Below are positions 23,130-33,702 of a DNA stretch of 64,000 nt, piece after piece. Location: contig JACGCM010000325.1 in NCBI GenBank assembly GCA_014058105.1, positions 248,001 to 312,000 of the forward strand, given 5' to 3'. This DNA comes from Kingdonia uniflora. Taxonomy: Eukaryota; Streptophyta; Magnoliopsida; Ranunculales; Circaeasteraceae. The notes under the pieces were generated by a model. The model saw nothing but the letters and a program-made list of their open reading frames with translations. It was not told where the DNA came from and did no database searches. The position numbers and the translations under genes are program-made. Position 1 is the first letter of the stretch, and every line of letters begins with the position of its first letter.

Positions 23130-23203
23130 TACGTTGGTTTTGCACTTCATTGCTCAAATACTCTAGCCTATTAGTATTTTACAAAATTTTAAAAAGTTGT
23201 ATT

Positions 23204-23992
23204 CACTACAAGAATAAAGGGTAGTAGCCACCAAAAAATCTACGCAAAAAAGGTTTTTGCCATGGTTTTTACCGTGGCACGTGTCGTACCTATAGATAGG
23301 GTGGCTAAAGCTTTAACACAGTTATTACCGTGGCAAAATGTTTCTCAATTGGCATGAGTTTTGCAGTAGCTACTGTTGTGGCAACACCTCTTATTTGCCA
23401 TGTTATTTTTTACGGTAAATGTTGGGCCCACCTCGTTTATTCCCCTAGAATGGGCAACAAAATCCATGGCAAACGATCAATATTTTGTTAAAGAAAAATC
23501 AGTGGCAAAAGCCTACTTTTACCACAATAGAATCTTTGGCAAAAACATATAATAAATAATAATAATAAATATTTTATTTCAAAAATATACAAAAAAAGGA
23601 GATAAATTATAAGTACATTTCTTATCGGCAATTTACATAGCATCATACACGGAATAAACTTAATATGCCAACCTATTCGATCAATTAAGCTAAATAACTT
23701 GCAAATTTAAACTAGATAACAATGGTGTGATATTATCATATATCTTCACAAACTTTAAAATCCATATATGAGTGACATTGTTTACCTTGATTGATTCATG
23801 GCTTCCAAGGAATATCTTCACAAACTCTAAAATCAATCTATGAGTAAATATCTTCCCCATCGCCAAGTTTCATAATATCAAATGTAAAACACACCAAATC
23901 TATCATTGATTCAGAACTTCCAAGGAATAAAGTTAGCTTTCCCTTCCCATACCTACTATCAAGCTATCAATGGTTCTGCAATCAACAAAAAC
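23204..23992. mobile_element. CACTA-like left terminal region
   Basis: Terminal CACTACAAGAATAAAGGGTA followed within 350 bp by repeated CCGTGGCA, GTGGCTAA, TTTGCCATG and GTGGCAAAA motifs, the subterminal transposase-binding-site style of plant CACTA elements. The remainder to 23,992 is AT-rich without a gene and ends where the Tekay-type LTR starts. Confidence 0.65.
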
Positions 23993-26575
23993 TGTCACGC
24001 CCCAAAATCCAATAATTGGTAGCTAGACGAATTACTATCATTCGGGATGTGCAGGTCGGGGAATCTAACCAATTTGCCCCCATAAACAACTGGGCCATAC
24101 ACAAGTTCAGGCTCAGTCATTGACTATTGCAATATCATCAGAGTAAAAGAATAAAGCAGAAGCAAGAGATATAAATATAATAATTGAAAATGTAAATACA
24201 ATATCTCGAGTACTATACAGTGCCAAAAGCTGAGATCGTACAAGCAATACTACTACATGAATAGAAATCTGCAGCAGTCCAAACTAGAACAAACAGCTGA
24301 ACTCTCAACCAACAACAACTACTCTGCCTCTGAAAGGGGAGAACAAAGTGAGAGTGAGCAAAACCACGGCTCACTAATGCCCAACAAGGCTGAACAACAT
24401 ACTAATGAAACAGGTGTAGAGAAAGAGGGGAGATGGATGAGATATATGATGCTAACGGTATAGTAATGTATAAGTACATAATTAGAGAGAAAGGAAAAGG
24501 AATTAGGAGTATGCGGAAATGAGATATGAGGAATATGCTTTGATGATGAAATATGCTGAACTAGGATAATCCCATAATTATCCCAGATGATGGATAACGT
24601 GATGATATGATATGATATGGTACAATTCTAGGATTTCCCTGATGTGAATATTTTATGATGTTATGAAACCAAGAACTAAACCCTATAAATAAGTATTTTG
24701 GGCTGATCAGCCGCTAATGCATAGTAACCTTGACGAGATCTTAATTGGATACAATGAGTACGATTAGCAGCAAGCTCGACCAAGCTTGGGATTTATCACT
24801 TGATCAAAGTGTTCCAGGCTTTGCAACCCACGGAGCCAACATCCGAACTTTATTTCACATTCCAAGGGATTTCAACCTCACAGAGGAATAAGATGGGTAC
24901 CAAAGGAAAACTGACTCATACCATCCCACACTCCCAGATGGGTGAATAGATATGATAGTACCTGTCCCAAACTCACCTACTTATTTTAACCCGATGTAGG
25001 AATCCCAAATCCAATCGAGGGTCAGACGAGTAGAGCTTTGTTATGTATCCGATCCCGTTAAGTTAATAGTATAAGAAAGCTCACGCCGAAAATAGATCTC
25101 AAGGATCAAAACACCACGGCCACCACCCGACCAACACACATAGGATAACCCCTGCCTGAGAGAAGAGCAAACAATTCTAATACAACTGCCATAACTTGGC
25201 GAATACACACATAGGATAACCACCTGCCCCAGAGGATGGTAAACAATCCTAACACAGATGCAAACAGTGACTAATTAACCAATCATAACATCCAACAATA
25301 TCAGTCTCTACAAGACTAGAACACAACAGACAAGAACAACCCATGCGAATACCGCACGATGCACAACTCCTTAAAAGACAAGGCGAAAACACACACCACA
25401 TGCCTAACAATAGGAAGCGATGCACTGAAACAACAACTACAGAAGAATACAATATAGTATAAATCCAAATCACAAACACCTTAATACCAAATGCAATACT
25501 CTAACTAACACAGGAAAAACAAGTAATGGAATTTAGCAATGGAGGGACACTCGCCTAATATAGAGATCGAATCCTGGGAAAACTATGATCCGCACACCAA
25601 AATCTAATTCTGCCCCTCGGTAATCGAAACACCTAAAACTAAGGAATTTAAAAAATCACAACAATAATCAATCATTCAAACAATCAATACTAGATCCTAA
25701 CAATAAACCCAACCCAACAATCAAATCTAAACCACCAATCTAAAGGATCAAGAAAACTAGGGTGATAGGGGAAAACTTACTGAAATGCGGAACTGACGAT
25801 CAGAAAGGTGATAAAAATGATAGAAGCACAGGTGATGATCCTCTATCTAATCTTTCTCTCCAAACTCTCTCTCCAAACTCTCCCTCTCCCTCTAAAACTG
25901 CTCTGCTCCAAAAACCAACCCAAAAGAAAAGAGAAGAAAGATAAAATAAAACAAGGAATGCGATGGACGTTCGAACGAATACTAAAGTCGTACGAACGAC
26001 TAAAGCCAAAAAGGAAAGAAACCATAGAAAGGCAACAATCGTTCGAAAGGTCATTCGAACGAAAGCATTTCTTTTGGCCAACACACCAGGGGTTATGTCA
26101 CTTCGTTCGATAGATCGCTCGAACGACAACAGGGGTCGTGCGAATGGACAAGAGTTCGTGCGAATGGGAAAGGATGTCATTCGAACGAACAAGAAGTCTT
26201 GGGCCAAATTCCAGGAGATAGGTCAACTCGTTCAAAAGAATATGAACCTCGTTCGAACGAATATGAACCACGTTCAAACGACTTCTGGAAAGTTCCCAAT
26301 CTTCTCAGATCCACAAGATCACCCCCAACCCAAAAAAACTCATGAGACACAAGCCAAAAATCAACAACGACAGCACCAAGCCATTAAAAAAAAACAACAC
26401 AACTACCTACTCTGCCAAAAGCAACGAAACCCAGAAAAGAAGAACTCCAATTCCTGATAAGGGAAAAGAGATGCAATGCAAGATGTATGATATGAATATG
26501 GATGCGTGAGGTATAATGTATGAATGATAATAAAAAAAACAAACCAAATAAAAACAAATAATCCGGGATACCACA
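23993..26575 (-). repeat. 3' LTR of the minus-strand Tekay-type element
   Basis: 2,583 bp. On the minus strand it starts TGTGGTATCCCGG at 26,575 and ends TTTTGGGGCGTGACA at 23,993, like the ends of the LTRs at 33,382 and 40,756. LTRs of 2.5 kb fit the Tekay/Del lineage. Confidence 0.88.
25970..26278. repeat. TTCGAA palindrome cluster 3
   Basis: Inside the minus-strand element's 3' LTR. Hits and variants begin at 25,970, 25,991, 26,042, 26,054, 26,106, 26,119, 26,139, 26,159, 26,180, 26,231, 26,252 and 26,273. Steps of 20-21 bp dominate. Confidence 0.85.
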
Positions 26576-26620
26576 TTCTACTCTCCTAAAAATAAATTTT
26601 GCCCCAAAATTCCACCTACC

Positions 26621-27960
26621 TTAACCCGGGAACAAATGTGGATAACGGCCTCTCACATCCGCTTCTAACTCCTAAGAAGCCTCACTAGGATCATGGTGAC
26701 TCCACCGCACCTTCACAAAAGGAATAAACTTGCTGCGAAGAACCTTCTTCTCATGGTCCAAAATACACACCGGATGCTCCACATACGAGGCATCTTCCTG
26801 AACCTCTAGGTGCTCCTAATCAATCACATGAGTAGGATCCCGCTCATACTTCCTCAGCATAGAAACATGAAATGCGTTGTGAACTCGGTCCAGCTGCGTC
26901 GACAATGCCAAACGATAAGCTAACTCTCCAACTCTGGCTAGAATCTCAAATGGTCCAATGAATCTCAGAGTTAACTTCCCTTTCTTACTGAAACACATCA
27001 CGCCCTTCATCGGAGAAACCTTCAGTAAAATGTGATCACCAATCTCAAACTCTAACGGTCTCCTGTGAACGTCTGCGTAACTCTTCTGTCGGCTTTAAGC
27101 TGTACATAACCGATCTTTGATAATAGTAATAGCCTTAGTAGTCTCACGAACCAAATCTAGCCCCAATTAACTCTACTCACCAACCTCTGCACAACTCAGC
27201 AGTGATCTGTACAGTCTACTATATAACGCCTCATAAGGTGCCATCCCAATGCTCGACTGGAAGCTGTTGTTATATGCAAACTCCGCCCACGGTAAATGTT
27301 CATCCCAACTGCCCTTGAAGTCTAACACACAAGCCTGAAGAATGTCTTCAAGGATCTGGTTAACTCTCTCCGTCTGACCATCGGTCTGTGGGTGAAACGT
27401 TGTACTGAAATCTAATCTAGTGTCCATGGCTCACTGAAAACTCTTCCAAAAATTACCAGTGAACCTAGCATCTCGATTTGATACTATAGATATTAGAACT
27501 CCATGTATCCACATAATCTCCTTCACATACAATCTGCTCAACTCCTCAAGGGTCAAAGTCTTGTGAGCCGGAATAAAATGAGCTGACTTGGTCAATCGGT
27601 TCACAATCACCCAAATAGAATCATGGTTTCTTTTCATCCGCGGCAATCCCGAAATAAAGTCCATCGCCACGTGTTCCCACTTCCACTCTGGAATCTGCAA
27701 ATGTTTAAGCTGCCCCACTAGTTTCTGATGCACGGCCTTCACCCGTTGACATGTAAGATACCTGGAAACGAACTCAGCTATCTCTCGCTTCATGTTGTCC
27801 CACCAATAATGTCTCCTCAGGTCCTAATATATCTTGGTACTGCCTAGATGAATAGTATACCTAGAGCCGTGAGCCTCACTCAAAATCTCAAGCTTCAATA
27901 CCTTTGAATCTGGTACACATAATCTGCCCCTGTATCTAATAATGCCATCTGAACTAACTA
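26621..27960 (-). pseudogene. Tekay-type integrase with C-terminal chromodomain
   Basis: Segments read MKREIAEFVSRYLTCQRVKA (zinc-binding end), EWKWEHVAMDFISGLPR (first catalytic Asp), SIVSNRDARFTGNFWKSFQ (second; usual SDRD is SNRD), [14 protein letters not shown] (Glu), then [31 protein letters not shown] and HNAFHVSMLRKY. The C-terminus EHPVCILDHEKK ... IPFVKVRWSHHDPSEAS is a chromodomain of the chromovirus type, thought to steer integration to heterochromatin. Stops include a TAG in the Trp position after SEAS, shared with the plus-strand copy. Confidence 0.9.
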
Positions 27961-27982
27961 TCAAATCTGGTCTGCTAATATC

Positions 27983-29596
27983 TTAAGCCCAAGACTGTAA
28001 CTTAGCATCCTGCTGCTGAGTTACTATAATCCAAGAAATCAATGAAGGTTGAACTCTCAAATTAGCAATAAAACCACTCGAGCCCTTTGAAAATAAACTG
28101 AGCCCAGAATCTGCTAAATCGCAAAGCAACAACCACTCGCAAATCATTAGACGAGCAAGAAATCCCCTAGGCAAACGGCTCAAAGCGTCAGCTACCACGT
28201 TTGCCTTCCCTGGGTGATACTGTATGTTAACATCATAATCTTTTAGAAACTCCATCCATCTGCGCTACCTCATATTCAGTTCTTTCTGAGAGAAAAAGTA
28301 TCTCAAACTCTTGTGATCCGAAAAGAGCTCAAACCACTCTCCCTAAAGGTAATGTCGCCAAATCTTCAAAGCAAATACTACAGCTGCCAACTCGAGGTCA
28401 TGAGTAGGATAGTTCCTCTCGTGCACCTTAAGTTGTCTAGAAGCATAACCCACAACCTTTCCTTCTTGCATCAAAACATAAACAAGTCCGCTAAGTGATG
28501 CGTTGCAGTACACCATATATTTCTGCCCATTGGAAGGAACAATAAGAACTGGAGCTGTAGTCAATCTCTTCTTCAACTCTGCAAACGCTAAATTGCACTT
28601 GTCATCCCAGACAAATCGAATGTCTTTCTGGGTTAAATGGGACAACGGAGCTGCAATCCGAGAAAATCCCTCAATGAATCTACGGTAATAACCGGCTAAA
28701 CCCAGAAAACTGCGTATCTTTGAAACATTAGTCAGTCGAACCCAATCCATAACGGCTTCAACTTTAGAGGGATCCACTGCAATCCCATCCTTGGATACAA
28801 CGTGCCCAAATAATTTTACCTCCTTCTGCCAAAAATAGCATTTCTTAAATTTTGCAAAAAACTTGCTCTACCTCAAAGTCTGTAATGCAATCCTCAAGTG
28901 TTCCTCATGCTCGGCCTCAGTCTCCAAATAAATGAGAATGTTGTCCTCAAACACAATAACGAACCGATTTAGATAAGGGCGAAAAACTCTATTCATCAAA
29001 TTCATGAAAGTTGCAGAAGCATTCGTCAACCCAAATGGCATAACCTGAAACTCATAATGTCCATAACGTGTACGGAACGCTATCATCAAAATATTCTCCT
29101 TCTTGGTTCTCAGCTGATGGTAACCCGATCTGAGATTAATCTTCAAATAAAACTGAGCTCCCCGAAGCTAATCAAACAAGTCCTCAATCCTTGGTAAGGG
29201 ATACTTATTCTTAATCGTGACTTTGTTCAACTCGCGGTAGTCAATACAAAGACGCATAGACCCGTCCTTCTTCTTAGCAAATAATACTGGAGTGCCCCAC
29301 AGTGAAGTACTCAGTCAGATAAACTTCTGATCCATCAAGTTAGAAATCTGATTATATAATTCCTTCAGCTCAACAGGTGCCATACGATATGGAGCCTTCG
29401 AAATCAGAGCTGTACCCGGTAAAAGATCTATACAGAAATCAATCTCACTCGTCGGCGGTAAACCAGAAATCTTTTGGAATATATCTGAAAAGTCATATAC
29501 AACCAGAATAGAGCTAACATCAATACCAGAGGATTCCAACTCTAAGAATGCCAACAAGCTGTCTCCTGACTGCGCTGGTTTTGAACTAGCAAACAC
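27983..29596 (-). pseudogene. Tekay-type reverse transcriptase and RNase H
   Basis: RT blocks: [57 protein letters not shown] and [18 protein letters not shown]. The catalytic site reads [10 protein letters not shown]: the second Asp of the pair is Asn. Then [39 protein letters not shown] and the RNase H part [49 protein letters not shown] and [12 protein letters not shown]. In RNase H the first catalytic Asp appears as Asn (YCNAS). Multiple stops split it. Confidence 0.92.
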
Positions 29597-29599
29597 GAA

Positions 29600-31161
29600 T
29601 CGCTTCTCACCAGGGATACTAAAGGTAGCTGACCGTTCAAAATAGTCTATAGTAACTCAATGCGTCAACAACCAATCCATAACCAAGATAATGTCAAACT
29701 CCTATATCGGTAGTACTAACAAGTCCGCTGAATGGACACGACCACAAACAACAATGGGGCAATCTCTATAAATACGAGAAATAGAAACCGAAGCATCTAA
29801 CGGAGTACCCACATAAATCTCATCATGAAACAAAGAAGACTCAAAACCAATAGTGCAAAGAGAAATGTATGATATGAATGAATGTGATGCACCAGAATCG
29901 AAAAGAACTCAAGCGGGTAAATAGGAAATATGAATCATACCTTCTACTACAGGTGATGCAGCTCGAGCACCTCGCCTCCCAACTGTGTACATCTTGCCCT
30001 GCCTGTGGCCCTGACCCTGGCCCTGCTACTGACCCGGATGCTGTTGTCTCTGCCCACCCTAAGGGCCTTGAACTATCTGTCTACTCTGTAGACCCTGAAA
30101 CTGTTACTGTTGAAACTGTTGAGGTCGCGGCTAGTGACCAAAAATCCCTAAAACCGTCGTAATGGCTCTTGATCTCTGTCTGGCCTAGGACAAAACCTCT
30201 TGGAGCGCCCTTTACCCCCAATGTTCCAGCACTCATCAAAAGCAAACCGTGGTCCCATACTAAACTTCTGTTTCTTCGCCCCCAAGTTCTCATGCTGACT
30301 CTGGATTGCCTTGCCCTTATCGGTTCTCTGATCTTGTCTCTGCTAGCTCTTCAAGTCCTTGGACTTGCAATCCTCAATATCGTTTTGCTATATCGCCAAA
30401 GCTTTGGACAAAACCTCTCTATTCGAACTAGCCCCCGAAGCGATCAAAAACTTCCTGAAGTACAGACGAAGACCCTTCAAATTTTTTATCTCACGTTGCT
30501 CTTTATCCTGGAGAATAAACGGAACATACCGAGAGAGCTCATTGAATCACCGATCGTACTGAGAGATACTCATATCGCCCTGCTCAAGCATTTAAAACTC
30601 TGAGATACACGCATCCCTATAGCTCTGTAGGAAATACTGCTCAAAGAATCGGTCTTGAAAGAATGCCCAAAGCACTGGAGTCTCTACTATGGTCCTCTTG
30701 GCTGTATCCCACCAATGATTTGCCTCACCCTAAAGAAGATAAGTAGCAAGTGTCACCCTCTGATCATCCGGACACTTCATCGCGCTCATAGTATTTTCTA
30801 TAGACTTGAACCAAGTCTCTGCCTCAGAAGGAACTAACGTGCCAGAAAACGTCGGGTGTTTATACTTCTGAAGCTGCCCAAGATAACTATACTCTCTGGC
30901 CACTGGGCTCCTGGCCTACTAGAAATGAGTTGTGAAACTCTCCATAAACTGTCTCATCTCGACTGAAATACCAGGAACGGATGGAACAAGTAAAGCACCA
31001 GGCTGCTCTGGAACTACTAGTATCAGAGGAACATCCTGGACAACTGGGACGGATCCCAAATATACCTGACTGAGCGCTGGCTCATCAGCAAGTACACCAC
31101 TACGTAAACCTCTACGGCCATGACCCACTGTGCGACCTCTGCCTCTACCACCTCTAGCCAT
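29600..31161 (-). pseudogene. Tekay-type gag and protease
   Basis: Gag opens at the ATG whose complement ends at 31,161: MARGGRGRGRTVGHGRRGLR, a basic Arg/Gly-rich N-terminus. Decayed gag core follows in mixed frames (SEAETWFKSIEN, LEQGDMSI, FNELSRYVPFI, FLIASGASSNREVLSKALAI), a damaged knuckle region, and the protease end ILVMDWLLTH near 29,665. The open frames on the plus strand here are shadows of this gene. Confidence 0.8.
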
Positions 31162-31240
31162 CTATGTAAACAAAAGGCATACAACTCAGGAAGGGAGTAA
31201 GGATAAAATACATAAAATTGAATAGGAATTGATCATAACT

Positions 31241-32599
31241 TAACCACTTGCCTCAGAGGATGGTAAACAATCCTAACACTGATGCAAACAGTGACTAATT
31301 AACCAGTCACAATATCCAACAACATCAGTCCCTACAAGACTAGAACACAACAGACAAAGACAACCCATGCGAATGCCACACGATGCAAAACTCTCTAAAG
31401 ATAAGGAGAAAATACATACCACATGCCTAACAATAGGAAACGATGCCCTGAAATAACAACAATAGAAGAATACAATATAGTCTAAATCTAAGTCATAAAT
31501 ACCTCAATGCCAAATGCATAACTCTAACTAAAATAGGTTAAACTAGTAAGGTAATTTAGCAATGGAGGGACACTCGCCTGATATAGAGCATAATACCGGC
31601 AAAACTATATTCCGTGCACCAAAGCCTAATTCCGCTCCTCGGCAACCGGAATACCGAAAACTACAGAATTCAAACAATCATAATAGCAATCAATCAATAC
31701 TAGATCCTGACAATAAACCCAACCCAACAATCAAATCTAAACCACCAATCTAAAGAATCAGGAATACTAGGGCGAAAGGGGAAAACTTACTAAAATACGC
31801 CGCTGACGATCAGGAAGGTGATAAAAATGATGGAATGACAAGTGATGATCCTCTCTCTAATCTCTCTCTCCAAACTCTCTCTCTCTCCCTCTAAAACTAC
31901 TCTGTACCAAAAACCAACCCAAAAGAAAAGAGAAGAAAGATAAAATAAAATAAGGAATACGATGGTCGTTCGAACGAATGCTAAAGTCGTGCGAACGACT
32001 AAAGCCAAAATGGAAAAAAACCCTAGAAAGACAACAATCGTTCGAAAGGTCATTCGAATGAAAACATTTACTTGGGCCAACACACCAGGGGTTATGTTAC
32101 TTTGTTTAATAGATCGTTCAAATGAGAACAAGGGTCGTGCGAATGGACAAGAGTTCGTGCGAATGGACAAGGATGCCGTTCGAACGAGCAAGAAGTCTTG
32201 GGTCAAATTCCTGGAGTTAGGTCAACTCGTTCGAATGAATATGAACCTCATTCGAATGACTTCTGGAAAGTTCCCAATCTTCTCAGATCCACAAGATCAC
32301 CCCCAACCCAAAAATAAATCATCAGACATAAGCCAAATATCAACAACGACAACACCAAGCCAACCACAGACACCCAAAACCACAGCACAACCACCTACTC
32401 CGCCAAAACCACCGAAACTACTGAATCCCAGAAAATAAGAAATGAAGAAAAGAAGAAAAGAAGAAAAGAATAACTGCAAGTCCTGATGAGGGAAAAGAGA
32501 TGCAATGCAAGATGTATGATATGAATATGGATGTGTGAGGTATAATGTATGAATGATAATAATAATAAAAAAACCAAATAAAAAAAATATTTTAGGACA
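31241..32599 (-). repeat. Truncated 5' LTR of the minus-strand Tekay-type element
   Basis: Colinear with about 25,215-26,575 of the other LTR; homology begins abruptly near AACCACTTGCCTCAGAGG. The outer end on the minus strand reads TGTCCTAAAATATT, less conserved than TGTGGTATCCCGG of its partner. Confidence 0.8.
31969..32256. repeat. TTCGAA palindrome cluster 4
   Basis: The equivalent of cluster 3 in the truncated 5' LTR, for example at 31,969 and 31,990 (21 bp apart) and at 32,230 and 32,251 (21 bp apart). Confidence 0.85.
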
Positions 32600-33381
32600 C
32601 TACCAAAGCAGTGATTTGACAATGTTTTTTGGTTCGACTGATGGCCTATTTTTGGAACTTCATTTTTACCAAAAATCTTCGATACAGCCGGGAAATATTT
32701 CTTTGAAAGTGTTGGTGACAATGGACGGCCATATAGTTCCGGCAGGTAGATTTCTTTGAAATGCCCAACCAATATCTCTCCCATCGCCTTTGTAAAGACA
32801 TATGTGTGTGGCCAACTGTACATTCTCCCCCTGCATCTATTATGCCAAGACCTCGAGTTGCTAGTACAATTACTTATATCTATCTTTTTACCCAAAGTAT
32901 TTTTACCATTGATATGAAGCAAAAAATTCCAAGTATAGTGTGCCTAAATAACAAAACCATAAATCAAAAAATAAGCTTATAAATCACATATAGCACAATG
33001 AATGAATATGAAAGGTAAATACATACCGAGAAGTTGTAGAGCTGACAAAACATCTGAACCAAGTAAAGTTTCATAATTAATTCCCTTCAACTCATTCGAA
33101 AAAGCCCTATGTTCATTCTTTAAAACCTAAAATAGGAACCATTATAATTATCTCCCACATCTGTAAAACTTGGACTTATCTGAACAAACATGAGTGTCTT
33201 GCAATCTCCTCATGAATGACACATGTTGTAATCAGACTCATACTATCAGTGACATTTTTGCCTTTCATCTGCTGAAGGGATTTTTAAAAATCCATGTACC
33301 TGTTGAAAATCCAAGTATACAAATGTTCTTTAAAAGAAATCAGTGCCTAAAAGTTCTCGACATTCCATGAAAATCTGTATG
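32600..33381 (-). pseudogene. Unidentified exon-like pieces between the two Tekay-type elements
   Basis: Minus-strand segments look coding but I do not recognise the protein: around 33,126-33,035 NEHRAFSNELKGINYETLLG then SDVLSALQLLG, which stops at a GTATGT splice-donor-like site; and around 32,830-32,600 YSWPHTYVFTKAMGEILVGH then FKEIYLPELYGRPLSPT. This DNA was continuous with 43,260 onward before the plus-strand gypsy insertion, so it may belong with the pieces there. Neither segment is complete. Confidence 0.35.
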
Positions 33382-33671
33382 TGTAGTGTCTCAGATTTTT
33401 ATTTTTATTTATTTATTTTCTTTTATTTCATTTAATTTGGTTATTTAATATTATTATCATTCATACATCATACCACACGCATCCATATTAGGATCATGCA
33501 TCTTGCTATTTCATTCCTTTTCTCTTATCAGGGTTTTGGAGTTAGATTCCCTTTTTGTGCTTTCGGTGGTTTCGGTGGTTGGGTGGAGGAGTTTGTTATT
33601 GTTGTTGCTTTCTTGGGAGGCCTGTAGTGGCATGGTGGTGTGGTCTTTCTTGCTGTTGTGGTTGTTGCTGA

Positions 33672-33702
<31 letters not shown>

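Larger units (their letters stand above)
22367..23203. repeat. Dispersed repeat, copy 1, interrupted
   Basis: The piece starting TGAAACATCCATATTTGGTATT at 22,369 and the piece CAAATACTCTAGCCTATTAG near 23,153-23,200 are contiguous at 58,150-58,345, where a second copy lies. Here 637 bp (22,493-23,129) separate them. The copy abuts the decayed RT on the left and the CACTA-like end on the right. In the second copy it looks like part of an LTR, but I have no proven boundary. Confidence 0.7.
23993..32599 (-). mobile_element. Tekay/Del-type gypsy element, minus strand, 5' end deleted
   Basis: On the minus strand the order is partial 5' LTR (32,599-31,241), gag, protease, RT, RNase H, integrase with chromodomain, and a complete 3' LTR (26,575-23,993). 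The 5' LTR lacks about 1.2 kb that is present in the 3' copy (23,993-25,215), together with the primer site and the start of the leader, so one deletion removed the LTR-leader junction. It is the same family as the plus-strand element at 33,382. No matching target duplication is visible (AAAAC left, CTACC right). Confidence 0.88.

Noticed and set aside
25800..26457. Overlapping long frames on both strands within the Tekay-type LTR
   Set aside because: They fall in the palindrome-rich LTR, recur in the other LTR copy and match no retroelement domain; taken as chance frames.
29878..30603. Plus-strand open frames in the gag area of the minus-strand Tekay element
   Set aside because: They are complements of gag and protease coding on the minus strand and have no family resemblance of their own.
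32395..32922. Minus-strand exon-like segment as CACTA transposase
   Set aside because: I compared it mentally with known transposase blocks and found no convincing match, so it is left as unidentified.
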